Shown: piece by piece, positions 14,861 to 23,650 of the stretch
Numbering within the stretch: the first letter of the stretch is position 1
Layout of the letters: each line of letters opens with the position of its first letter
NCBI GenBank assembly: GCA_030684645.1
Contig: JAUXUF010000179.1
Location: forward strand, 1-40,278
DNA from: Bacteroidota bacterium
GTDB taxonomy: Bacteria; Bacteroidota; Bacteroidia; Bacteroidales; Prolixibacteraceae
Direction of reading: 5' to 3'
DNA length: 40,278 bases
Notes under the pieces: model-generated
Told to the model about the DNA's origin: nothing
Database searches by the model: none
What the model saw: only the letters and a program-made list of their open reading frames with translations
Program-made: the position numbers and the translations under genes

Positions 14861-15817
14861 ATGAAAACAAAAATTTTTCTTTTTACATTAACCGTATTTG
14901 TATCGTTAGTGTCAGTTCAATGTTCAAAAGATGAAGGAACACAAAACCCAAACAATGGACAACTCTCGGTTAAAATCACGGATGCCCCTTCGGATGACGC
15001 CAATATTCAGGCCACTTTTGTCACAATTGCTGATGTGAAAGTTGATGGACAATCCATGAAAGGCTTTCAAAAACAGACTGTTAGAATTTCTGACCTTCAA
15101 TCCGGAAAAACCCAGGTATTATTTTCAGGCGACGTTCAGGCTAATACTTACAGCAATATTTCGCTGGTTATGGATTACGAGAAAGATGCATCAGGAAATG
15201 CACCCGGCTGTTATGTTTTGGATAAAGCAAATGCCAAACACAACTTAAACGCTTCATCTTCAACAACGGGCGAAATTAAGCTTGATAAAAGTTTCCTGGT
15301 TACAGCCAGTGGTTCCAGCAATTTGATTATTGATTTTGACCTAAGAAAATCGATTGTTTACAATGCAAATTCGACTGAATCTCAGAAATACAAGTTTGTT
15401 ACTGAAGCCGAATTAAAAAGTTCACTGCGCGTGGAAAGTCAGGAAAAGTGTGGCGACATTAAGGGTAAAGCAAGTAACTATTCGAGCAATAGTGATTTGA
15501 TTGTTTATGCTTATCACAAAGGTCAATATAATGCAAGCACAGAAACCCAGGGACAGGGAAGCAGCAGTGTCACTTTCGCCAAGGCTGTTACCAGTTCAAA
15601 AGTAAATACTGACGGAACTTACCAACTTTCATTTTTGAACGAAGGGGACTATGAAATCCATGTGGCCTCTTATAGTAAAGATGCCGCTAGCGGTAAGTTG
15701 ACCTTCAATGGAATGGCAAATGCAAACAGTATGATATCTGGATTGCTAATGAATAGTATATCGGTTTCAGCTAATGCCAACATCGAATTGAATTTCAATA
15801 TTTCAATTCTTCCCTAA
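14861..15817 (+). CDS. DUF4382 domain lipoprotein
   Basis: A 318-residue cell-surface or periplasmic lipoprotein. I start at ATG 14861, which gives a classical lipoprotein signal (MKTKIFLFTLTVFVSLVSVQC, Cys at 21); a TTG at 14786 would place 25 charged residues ahead of it. The DUF4382 domain covers about 33-180 and begins with the family's 'GQLSVKITDAPSDD', then 'VTIADVKVDG' and 'SNLIIDFDLRKSIV'. The C-terminal 190-318 region looks like a carboxypeptidase-regulatory-type beta-sandwich ('GDIKGKASNYSS', 'GTYQLSFLNEGDYEIHV'). Function is unknown; such domains occur in surface proteins. It has no promoter of its own that I can see and follows the sigma-54-driven gene by 82 bp, so it is probably part of that unit. 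Confidence 0.88.
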   Translation: MKTKIFLFTLTVFVSLVSVQCSKDEGTQNPNNGQLSVKITDAPSDDANIQATFVTIADVKVDGQSMKGFQKQTVRISDLQSGKTQVLFSGDVQANTYSNISLVMDYEKDASGNAPGCYVLDKANAKHNLNASSSTTGEIKLDKSFLVTASGSSNLIIDFDLRKSIVYNANSTESQKYKFVTEAELKSSLRVESQEKCGDIKGKASNYSSNSDLIVYAYHKGQYNASTETQGQGSSSVTFAKAVTSSKVNTDGTYQLSFLNEGDYEIHVASYSKDAASGKLTFNGMANANSMISGLLMNSISVSANANIELNFNISILP

Positions 15818-15911
15818 TAATTAAAAGTAATCCTTCTGAAAAAAGGATTGCATGAATACCTGGACAATTTAGTAGGGCTTCGATTAGGCCCGAGAAAGTT
15901 GTACTATATAT

Positions 15912-15950
15912 AAAAAGGCTGTCGGGACAAAATTCCTGGCAGCCTTTATT
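15912..15950 (-). terminator. Terminator between convergent units
   Basis: Stem AAAGGCTG (15914-15921) and CAGCCTTT (15940-15947). The minus strand continues into a good T tract (TTTTTATATATAG), so it best serves the GH29 gene ending at 15969. The plus-strand tail (TTTATTC) is weaker but may also stop the DUF4382 transcript. Confidence 0.7.
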
Positions 15951-15968
15951 CAAAAACGCTTCCGCAAT

Positions 15969-17258
15969 TTACCGGTATGCAGGTTCGGATGCCTTTGGCT
16001 CACCATCAAAAGTCAATTCAATAACATTCAACCAGGGATCTGGTGGAGTTTGCGGCAAATCGTGAAGCCACACCCTGTCGCCTTTTTGTTCGATACGGGC
16101 ATATTGGCCGGTTGTCAACATGCGTGCAGATTTTACTTTGCTGCCACACCAGGCAAACGGAACAGTTGTACCTGGCCAACGCTGGATCAGAAGATAAACT
16201 TTATTTCCAACCCTACTTGTCATTCCCAGGTTTGGAGCAACCACCGGAGAAGGACCTGCACCATATATCGCCTTGCCATTAAGCTTCATCCATTTCCCAA
16301 TATTTTTGAGTATTTCGGCTTGTTCCGGAGGTATTGTTCCATCTCCATCCGGACTGACATTCAGTAAAAAGTTGCCGCTTTGCGAAGCACATGAAGCAAG
16401 CAATCTTAAAATTTCCGCAACAGGCTTGTAATTGCGGTCATTTGGTGCATATCCCCAGGTACGGTTCATGCAAAAGCAAGATTCCCATGGCCTTGACTGA
16501 GCGGTAACTGCATTTTCAGGCGTTGCAAAATCACCGGGTAAGCCAGACCTGTCGTTAATGATGATATTGGGTTGAAGCTTCCGGGCCATTTCCAAAAGTT
16601 CCTTCGAGCGCCATGCTTCCGGGCCATCCACTGTCAGTCCGTCGAACCACAAAATATCAACCGCTCCATAGTTTGATAGCAATTCACGAATTTGTTCATG
16701 CGCCTGATCCGCAAGCATTTTTTGGAGTGAAGCACCAACGGGCGAACCCTGAGGTAAGACTCCGGGAAAATGCCAGTCCTGCAATGAATAATAAAATCCC
16801 ATCCGCATTCCGGCTGCATGACAGGCATCTGCGAATTCTTTGATCAAATCGCGTTTGGCCCCGGTTTTGGGTGCAGTAAAATCGGATACTTTACTGTCAA
16901 ACAGGCAAAAACCATCGTGATGCCTGGTGGTCAGTACAACGTATCTCATTCCTGCTTCTTTAGCTTTTGCCACCCATTCTTTTGGATTGTATTTCTGAGG
17001 ATTGAACTGATCTGCCAGCAAAGCATATTCCGAAAATGGAATGTGTTCCTGATACATCAGCCATTCGCCACGTCCGGGAGCAGAATAGACGCCCCAATGG
17101 ATAAACATCCCGAATTTGGCCTCTTGCCACCACTGTATTTTGGAATTATTTTGCTCCGGAAGAGTCGCCTTATCCAGGTTTTGAGCAAACGACTTGCTGG
17201 TAAATGCAAATAGAACAAATGTCAGTGTCAACAATTTCAATGTAAGCTTCATACTCAT
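15969..17258 (-). CDS. Alpha-L-fucosidase, GH29 (downstream tandem copy)
   Basis: A 429-residue secreted retaining alpha-L-fucosidase. A signal peptide ends at about residue 25 (SKSFAQ). The (beta/alpha)8 catalytic domain shows the GH29 landmarks 'FGMFIHWGVYS', 'YVVLTTRHHDGFCLFDSK', 'RMGFYYSLQDWH' and 'VDILWFDG', with D206 as the expected nucleophile. A beta-sandwich domain fills the last roughly 90 residues. It is very similar to the gene just upstream (17381-18670), including the leader, and is clearly a tandem duplicate. Differences cluster after the nucleophile (GLTVDGPEAW here, APAPDDPESW there), near the substrate pocket, so linkage preference may differ. The family also holds alpha-1,3/1,4-specific enzymes, and the linkage cannot be told from sequence alone. 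It is last in the minus-strand block. Confidence 0.95.
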   Translation of the reverse strand: MSMKLTLKLLTLTFVLFAFTSKSFAQNLDKATLPEQNNSKIQWWQEAKFGMFIHWGVYSAPGRGEWLMYQEHIPFSEYALLADQFNPQKYNPKEWVAKAKEAGMRYVVLTTRHHDGFCLFDSKVSDFTAPKTGAKRDLIKEFADACHAAGMRMGFYYSLQDWHFPGVLPQGSPVGASLQKMLADQAHEQIRELLSNYGAVDILWFDGLTVDGPEAWRSKELLEMARKLQPNIIINDRSGLPGDFATPENAVTAQSRPWESCFCMNRTWGYAPNDRNYKPVAEILRLLASCASQSGNFLLNVSPDGDGTIPPEQAEILKNIGKWMKLNGKAIYGAGPSPVVAPNLGMTSRVGNKVYLLIQRWPGTTVPFAWCGSKVKSARMLTTGQYARIEQKGDRVWLHDLPQTPPDPWLNVIELTFDGEPKASEPAYR

Positions 17259-17380
17259 AGTTTTAAAGACTGATTATTTTTCTTGAATTATATAAATCCG
17301 GGCATTTATGCCTCATTTAAAGATGCTCTTTTGTTTCCTTTTTATCCCTTTGCCTGAATTGACTGGGGTGTTTTCATATA

Positions 17381-18670
17381 TTATTGATAAGCCGGTTCGG
17401 ATGCCTTCGGTTCACCTTCAAAAGTCAACTCAATGACGTTTAAATAAGGATCGGACGGATATTGAGGCAAATCGTGAAGCCACATCCGGTCGCCTTTTTG
17501 TTCGATCCGGGCATACTGACCGGTTGCCAGCAAACAAGCTGATTTTACTTTGCTGCCACACCAGGCAAACGGTACGGTCGAACCCGGCCACCGCTGGATC
17601 AGAAGATAAACTTTATCCTTAACTCTGCTAGTCATTCCCAGGTTCGGTGCAACCACAGGTGACGGACCTGCTCCATAAATAGCCTTTCCGTTCACCTGCA
17701 TCCATTTTCCCATAGCATTCATTATTTCGACTTGTTCAATAGGAATAGCCCCTTCTCCATCAGGACTAACGTTCAATAAGAAATTGCCGCTTTGTGAAGC
17801 GCAGGAAGCCAACAAGCGCACAATCTCATGAACAGGCTTGTAATTACGGTCATAACGTGCATAACCCCAGGTCCGGTTCATGGTAAAGCAGGACTCCCAT
17901 GGTCTGGCTTGTGCCGAAACTACATTTTCAGGAGTGGCAAAATCACCAGGCAATCCAGCCCGATCGTTGATGATGATATTGGGTTGTAGTTTTCGGGCCA
18001 TTTCGAAAAGTTCTTTTGAACGCCAGCTTTCAGGATCATCCGGGGCTGGTGCATCGAACCATAGAATATCAACTACCCCATAATTGGTAAGCAACTCACG
18101 GACCTGCGCGTGGGCCTGTTCCCTAAGCAACTTCATGTTTGAAGGCGAAACCGGGCCTCCTTGTGGCAAGATCCCCGGGAAATGCCAGTCCTGTAAAGAG
18201 TAATAAAAACCCATACGCATTCCGGCTTCGTGGCAGGCATCGGCAAATTCTGCAATCAGATCGCGTTTGGCCCCGGTTTTTGGCGCTGTAAAATCGGAGA
18301 CTTTGCTATCGAACAGACAAAAACCATCGTGATGCCTGGTGGTCAGAACAATATATTTCATACCCGCTTCTTTGGCTTTCGTCACCCACTCTTTCGGATT
18401 ATACGCTTTCGGATTAAATTGATCGGCAAAGGCAGCATATTCCGAAAACGGGATATGTTCCTGGTACATCTCCCATCCGCCACGCCCTGGAATAGAATAG
18501 ACGCCCCAATGGATAAACATTCCGAACCTGGCCTCTTGCCACCATTGTATTTTGGAATTATTCTGCTCCGGAAGAGTCGCCTTATCCAGGTTTTGAGCAA
18601 AGGACTTGCTGGTGATTGCAAATAGAACAAGTGCTACGGTCAACAATTTCAATGTAAGCTTCATACTCAT
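17381..18670 (-). CDS. Alpha-L-fucosidase, GH29 (upstream tandem copy)
   Basis: Paralogue of the next gene, also 429 residues, with the same signal peptide pattern (MSMKLTLKLLT, SKSFAQ) and the same motif order. Expected nucleophile D206 lies in 'VDILWFDA'. The general acid cannot be placed confidently. Active-site His residues are present in 'FIHWGVYS' and 'TTRHHDGFCLF'. It starts 15 bp after the stop of the six-hairpin/GDPD gene, so the two are almost certainly co-transcribed. The 122 bp separating it from the other copy contain no terminator I can see. Retention of both copies at full length, without stops, indicates that both are functional. Confidence 0.95.
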   Translation of the reverse strand: MSMKLTLKLLTVALVLFAITSKSFAQNLDKATLPEQNNSKIQWWQEARFGMFIHWGVYSIPGRGGWEMYQEHIPFSEYAAFADQFNPKAYNPKEWVTKAKEAGMKYIVLTTRHHDGFCLFDSKVSDFTAPKTGAKRDLIAEFADACHEAGMRMGFYYSLQDWHFPGILPQGGPVSPSNMKLLREQAHAQVRELLTNYGVVDILWFDAPAPDDPESWRSKELFEMARKLQPNIIINDRAGLPGDFATPENVVSAQARPWESCFTMNRTWGYARYDRNYKPVHEIVRLLASCASQSGNFLLNVSPDGEGAIPIEQVEIMNAMGKWMQVNGKAIYGAGPSPVVAPNLGMTSRVKDKVYLLIQRWPGSTVPFAWCGSKVKSACLLATGQYARIEQKGDRMWLHDLPQYPSDPYLNVIELTFEGEPKASEPAYQ

Positions 18671-18685
18671 AATTTTAAATACTGA

Positions 18686-20821
18686 TTATTCTTTCCTGTT
18701 TTTTAAAAACTCAATTAGGGCAGCAGGATCATCAGTCTGGATTCCATCTGTTCCCCAATTGATAATCTGCTGCCATTCTTCCGGAGTTCCTTTATTTTCA
18801 TCGACAAAAACCTTTGCCTGAATTGCATGGGCTGTTTTCACAAAACTTTCATTCAATTGTCCCATATCACTGGCCAGTACTTGCGGATGTACCTGGTTTA
18901 CCACCTCACCAATATTCTTTTCCTGCCCCGGATCGGGCATTGGCACACATTTGTAGCAAAGGCTTTTGAGCTGTTTTATAATCTCCATGTGGGATGCCGG
19001 AATGTACCAGATAATATCCCTTTCCATGTCGTATTTATGAATGATTTGGAGCAATTCAGGAACTAAAGGTTCTTTGAGGTCGAGGTAAATTCCAATCTGG
19101 CCGCGGCACAATTGTAATATTTCCTCAATAGTAGGAATTTGGGTATTCTTCCAATCCGGACCAAGTTTCTCACCAATACTCATTTGTTTCAATTCAGCCA
19201 AGGTATAATCGCTTACCTTACCTGTTTTCCCGATAACATATTGATCGATAGTCGCATTGTGCACGCTGACTATTCGTCCATCTTTGGTTAACCGGGTATC
19301 AATCTCCACGAAGTCGCAACCCAGATCAATTGCTTTTTGAATGGCCGGCAGTGAGTTTTCCGGAATTCCAACATGTGCGCCACGGTGTGCAATAACATAC
19401 ATTTTGCCGTTTCTTGGTTTGGGGAAAAAGTCTTTTGCTTCCATCCGGACTTTTCCATCGGGTGTTTTTGAATTGGCCCATTCAGGAACAGCTTTAAGGG
19501 CATCCATGAAATTATGGATCACATCGGTATGACAATCTTCCTGCCACCCGCCTTCGCGGAGCCACGACCATTCGCCGGTCTGATCGCAGACGATGCCATC
19601 TTCCCGGATAAAATAGGTCATCCAGCTTAAGTTCCGGAAGGCCATTTCACGATATTGGTCTCCACCGCCAGCAGCATAAAACATGGCAGCAACCGCTCCA
19701 AAGGTAGAATTGATGCCACCCCATGCCCGCCGGTCGGTATCTTGTTCGCCAACACAGGTGACTCCACCCGGACGTTCCATTCCAAAATTGCGGACTGCGA
19801 ACTGGATGCACTGCTCCGCATGCTCTTTCCATTGTGGATCTATCGTATCCCGCTTTTCGATCAGGTAACGGGCCATGTTCAACGGTGCCCAGGCGTTTCG
19901 GTTATCCTCCTTTGGCATATCTTCAAAAAACTGAATCCACAGGCATTTATCCTTGTCATCAGGAGCCTTAAACTGGAACCCGGTGATCCAGCTCCACAAC
20001 GCTTCACGCGATTTTTTAAATTCAGGATAACCCATCGCAATCAATCCATCGAACAGGCGCAGATTATAAACCATGTTTCCACTGCGTTCGCCCCAGTATT
20101 TACCGGTACTGGCATCCACCCGAAACGGCCATGGAGAATGCAAGGCATCCCCCTTTCGCATATTCCTGACCAAGATCCGTGCATTGTGAATGGCCTGATC
20201 GAAGTAGCTTTTTTCTTTGGTCACTTTATACAATTCCAGAAGTGCAAATCCGGCCAAACCACCTTTATCCGGTTCTATTACATCCTTCCCGTAATTGGCA
20301 TCGCCCTGGGAGCTTTGTTTCAATGGAAAATCTGTATTGATGCCTGTTGACCGGGTAAAATTCGGATAAACCCCAGAATCCGGAGTATTGGCTTCTTTTA
20401 CCAGGTAGTCGCCCATCTTTTTGGCAACCTCCATAACTTTCGGATTTGATTTTCCTTGATATTCCCAGTATTTCAGGTACGAAATAATACCCATTCCATT
20501 TTGGGTTGCCGGAATAAAATCGTTCCGGTAGGCCTGGTATTTCTCGTCCATAAAAGTGATATACACATACGATGGATAGCCATGTTCATTTACCGGAGCT
20601 CGTAAATACCAGTTCATTTCCCTTTCAAGGGCATTGTTCCAGGTAGTCCAGGGCACCAGCTTTGGATCCTTTCTATTGTCATCATAAACGGCATCGTGCC
20701 AGCCGATTTTTGCGGGCATATAATGATAATCGGGTTGGGCAATTAATTCATTTTGCCGTACAAACAGCATAGACGCAATCATAAAAAAGCTGCGCAAATA
20801 ATTACTGCCGGGAATTTTCAT
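18686..20821 (-). CDS. Fusion of a six-hairpin (alpha/alpha) domain and a GDPD domain, exported
   Basis: A 711-residue exported protein with two parts. Residues about 30-465 are Trp/Tyr-rich and helical ('PWTTWNNALEREMNWYL', 'GMGIISYLKYWEYQG', 'KGGLAGFALLELYK', 'GNMVYNLRLFDGLIAMGYPE'), in the style of six-hairpin glycosidases or lyases, with no named family I can assign. Residues about 475-710 are a glycerophosphodiester phosphodiesterase-like TIM barrel: 'AHRGAHVGIPENS' (H479), 'FVEIDTRLTKDG' and 'VSVHNATID' (H521). The usual HD after the second His is HN here (N522), and the following 'LxRTT' is absent. The metal-site Glu/Asp appear present. A bifunctional enzyme on a phosphodiester-bearing glycan is a reasonable inference. 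Spacing is 15 bp on both sides, within a tight operon. Confidence 0.85.
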   Translation of the reverse strand: MKIPGSNYLRSFFMIASMLFVRQNELIAQPDYHYMPAKIGWHDAVYDDNRKDPKLVPWTTWNNALEREMNWYLRAPVNEHGYPSYVYITFMDEKYQAYRNDFIPATQNGMGIISYLKYWEYQGKSNPKVMEVAKKMGDYLVKEANTPDSGVYPNFTRSTGINTDFPLKQSSQGDANYGKDVIEPDKGGLAGFALLELYKVTKEKSYFDQAIHNARILVRNMRKGDALHSPWPFRVDASTGKYWGERSGNMVYNLRLFDGLIAMGYPEFKKSREALWSWITGFQFKAPDDKDKCLWIQFFEDMPKEDNRNAWAPLNMARYLIEKRDTIDPQWKEHAEQCIQFAVRNFGMERPGGVTCVGEQDTDRRAWGGINSTFGAVAAMFYAAGGGDQYREMAFRNLSWMTYFIREDGIVCDQTGEWSWLREGGWQEDCHTDVIHNFMDALKAVPEWANSKTPDGKVRMEAKDFFPKPRNGKMYVIAHRGAHVGIPENSLPAIQKAIDLGCDFVEIDTRLTKDGRIVSVHNATIDQYVIGKTGKVSDYTLAELKQMSIGEKLGPDWKNTQIPTIEEILQLCRGQIGIYLDLKEPLVPELLQIIHKYDMERDIIWYIPASHMEIIKQLKSLCYKCVPMPDPGQEKNIGEVVNQVHPQVLASDMGQLNESFVKTAHAIQAKVFVDENKGTPEEWQQIINWGTDGIQTDDPAALIEFLKNRKE

Positions 20822-20836
20822 ATTTCTGTATTATTG

Positions 20837-23569
20837 TTAGTGACTAAATGAAACAGGCGATGCCCCTTTGCCTTTCAGGTTCCGGACAACTTCCACTGCC
20901 TGAACAAAGGCTTCACTATTCTCTGTTGAATTTCCTTTAGAGAAAGGCAAGCCTTTGAAGCGAATTTGAATGATACCGTTGCGCGGAACAATATTTTTAA
21001 AGACCAGATCTACTGCTTTGTTCTTACCTTTTGCCGTAGCAATTACATCAAAGTTATGCACAACGGTATCTTCATTGATACTAATATCAAAGCCATTCGG
21101 GTATTGAATGGTATCCCGGGTAGCGGCAAACTTCAGTCGTACTCCATATTCCCCAGGTCCTACGGTGACATTCACCCAAAAATCACGGGCATGATACCCG
21201 TAGCGATACAACTCCGGATCGGAAGCGCCTGTAATCATATTTGGGGTTTCCTTCATCCAACATTCCGCAACATTGTCTCCCCTTACCGAGGTGAGACGCG
21301 TAACCACTTCCGTGCCCGGTCTCCACAGATGGCCATGAGTATCCTTGTAATCCTGCTGTTTTGTGTAACCAAAAATCATACGTTGCGGTCCGGTGGGGCC
21401 CGTTCCTGATGGAAAATTATAACTATCAGACGCTGATGAAAAATGGATGGCATCTATATTAATCCGGCTACCTTGTGCATAGGGATTGCAAGCCCCCCGC
21501 GCAACAATCTTCAACGTATGTTCTCCAGGTTCAAGGCCATTTTTGTAATAAAGTATTTGCTGTCCGCGTGAAGAAGGGTTCCAGAAATCAATATATACAA
21601 TTTGCTTCATACCGTCAATAAATACATCTGCCTGTCCGCCAAATTGATCAGCACGGCCAATTACCCGAATTTGATTGCCCTGAAATACGGCGGTAACCGA
21701 TGCATCTTTGGTGTCTGTCAAATGGATAGAGCCCGACATGGAAGAAGCTTCTTTTTCCTGCGTCCACGCACCTTCATAGTGCAAATCACTATTCTTAAGC
21801 GTTGTTTGCGGATCAGGTCCGGACACAATTATTTTTTTGCGGCCATCGTGACGTATCCGGACAATGGCATCGCCATTAGGAAGTTTTTTGACGACATAAC
21901 CATTGCTTTTTAAGTTACGCCGAAGAGATAGCTTCCCTCCATCGGCGGAGATTTTCGCTGGCACATAAGAAAGACGTAAGACATCAACTGTTTCGGGAGG
22001 CGAGCTGAAGGTAGAGTAAGTAATAATACCATTACCATAAACGATTGAATCAACCACTGCATTGGTTCGGACAAGATGATTTTCGCGGCTTGCGCCTAAT
22101 TCTTCGGGTAACCACCCGATTGCTTGCTGCACCCACAGCAATGGCCAGGGGTGCGCAATATTTAACCACCCCGAATTGACGAGAACACCACCATCAATAT
22201 TATCTTCACTTACTCCGGTTTCATGCACGTCGTAGGTTTGTAAAATCATCTGACGATAAGCAAGTTCCCGCATCCAGGCATCATCTGCCACTTCGCCGTA
22301 TTGTGCCATTACTGCTCCATCCATCAATGGCGCATACCATAACGAACGGCCACAACAGCTACTCGATTCCGGGTAAGCCCATGCTCCGCTGAACACATCT
22401 CCGCCGGATACTGTAAAAGCACTGCTGTGATTGAGAAATAGCGTCAGAATATTACGGGCATCATTGCGCCAGTTTGGAAACCGCTCTTTGTTCTTGATGA
22501 GATAACTGGCTACATCGGCAGTTGTCGAGCAATTTTGCGTCTCATTTAGCCAATCCCAGAAAAAATGGGCCCATGTATTATCGACCGTCCATCGTGGAAG
22601 CAATTGATCACGCAGATACCGGATACCTGCATCGCGTGCTGTAACAATTTCCTGGTTTTTGCCAGAGTATCCCAGCCGGATTAATTCATCCAGGAAGGAC
22701 AAGATCATCGTAACACCTCCTGTTTGCAGATTGCTCCTTGGATCGCCTTTGTAGCGGGCACCCACAGAAACGGCATAACGGTGCCACGGGGCCGAGTCCG
22801 GATTCAGGTTGCATTTTTCAGCAAATAAGTCGCCCCAATGTTTGGCAGCGTCCAACCATCGTTGATTTTTATTGACCTGATATCCCCGAAGGAGCGCTTC
22901 ACCCATTCCGGCAGAAATGTCAAGTTGAATCATTCCGTCCGGATTAGCTCTTCCGTATGCCTTACCTTTTGTTGGTACACTAATGGGGAAGTTTGGCCAG
23001 GAATGATCTGCAGGTGTCAAACAATAATCGAGCAGATAGTTTCCCATATAAGTGAAGTGAGCAATAGCTGCGGGGTCGCCGGAGTAACGGTAATAATCAA
23101 CCATACCTCTGAGCACACTCGTGGAACGTTGCCCAAGATCGCCGTTGCCCCAATCAGCAGGGCCTTTTGGTGTGATTTTGCCCTCGGATGAAATCTCCCA
23201 ATTGCTTGTAAACAAATAATCCGGAGCCAAAATCACCGCGTTTTCAAGGGTCGTCCAAGGATATCGCTTCAATGTTTCTGCGGCAATCCGGATGCGATAA
23301 TCGCATTGTCCATTCGGTTGATGATACCAGGGGGCAATCACTCCATAGCGATCTAAAACAGCGTCATGTCCATAATAATGTGTAAGTTTTGATGCGGCTG
23401 GCTCCGAATGTTCCGGGGATTTCTGGGAATAGCCAACCAACTGTAATCCAATGACCAAGACTAAGATCCCGAGGCAGACTGAATAGGGAATCATTCGCCT
23501 TGTAAGGGTACTCGCGCTGTTGGACTTGAGTAACCCGTTTTTCTTATCGTACTCTGGTGTATGCATCAT
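20837..23569 (-). CDS. Large six-hairpin glycosidase-like protein with C-terminal beta-sandwich domains
   Basis: A 910-residue exported or membrane-anchored protein with no named family that I recognise. A hydrophobic segment at about 29-47 is either a signal peptide, in which case M26 is a likely alternative start, or an anchor. Residues about 60-500 form a helical repeat region typical of an (alpha/alpha)6 barrel ('YPWTTLENAVILAPDYLF', 'GQRSTSVLRGMVDYYRYSG', 'DNTWAHFFWDWLNETQ', 'WAYPESSSCCGRSLWYAPL'). Residues about 595-715 look like a galactose-binding-type sandwich ('IRVIGRADQFGGQADVFIDG', 'LEPGEHTLKIVARG'), and about 735-900 like a malectin-type carbohydrate-binding domain. The N-terminal region shares a motif order with the six-hairpin half of the GDPD fusion next door (HDAV, PWTT, GM--YY--Y-G), suggesting a common origin. 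Confidence 0.75.
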   Translation of the reverse strand: MMHTPEYDKKNGLLKSNSASTLTRRMIPYSVCLGILVLVIGLQLVGYSQKSPEHSEPAASKLTHYYGHDAVLDRYGVIAPWYHQPNGQCDYRIRIAAETLKRYPWTTLENAVILAPDYLFTSNWEISSEGKITPKGPADWGNGDLGQRSTSVLRGMVDYYRYSGDPAAIAHFTYMGNYLLDYCLTPADHSWPNFPISVPTKGKAYGRANPDGMIQLDISAGMGEALLRGYQVNKNQRWLDAAKHWGDLFAEKCNLNPDSAPWHRYAVSVGARYKGDPRSNLQTGGVTMILSFLDELIRLGYSGKNQEIVTARDAGIRYLRDQLLPRWTVDNTWAHFFWDWLNETQNCSTTADVASYLIKNKERFPNWRNDARNILTLFLNHSSAFTVSGGDVFSGAWAYPESSSCCGRSLWYAPLMDGAVMAQYGEVADDAWMRELAYRQMILQTYDVHETGVSEDNIDGGVLVNSGWLNIAHPWPLLWVQQAIGWLPEELGASRENHLVRTNAVVDSIVYGNGIITYSTFSSPPETVDVLRLSYVPAKISADGGKLSLRRNLKSNGYVVKKLPNGDAIVRIRHDGRKKIIVSGPDPQTTLKNSDLHYEGAWTQEKEASSMSGSIHLTDTKDASVTAVFQGNQIRVIGRADQFGGQADVFIDGMKQIVYIDFWNPSSRGQQILYYKNGLEPGEHTLKIVARGACNPYAQGSRINIDAIHFSSASDSYNFPSGTGPTGPQRMIFGYTKQQDYKDTHGHLWRPGTEVVTRLTSVRGDNVAECWMKETPNMITGASDPELYRYGYHARDFWVNVTVGPGEYGVRLKFAATRDTIQYPNGFDISINEDTVVHNFDVIATAKGKNKAVDLVFKNIVPRNGIIQIRFKGLPFSKGNSTENSEAFVQAVEVVRNLKGKGASPVSFSH

Positions 23570-23650
23570 CTGGTTGTTTTTCTGGTTATTGTATGAAATA
23601 AAGTTGATAGATTATTTTCTATTGAATGCTCGTTTATTTGAAACGTTTGC

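Noticed and set aside
19655-20350. 231-codon plus-strand frame opposite the six-hairpin/GDPD gene
   Set aside because: It is a shadow of the minus-strand coding sequence, with no domain and no promoter or neighbour on that strand.
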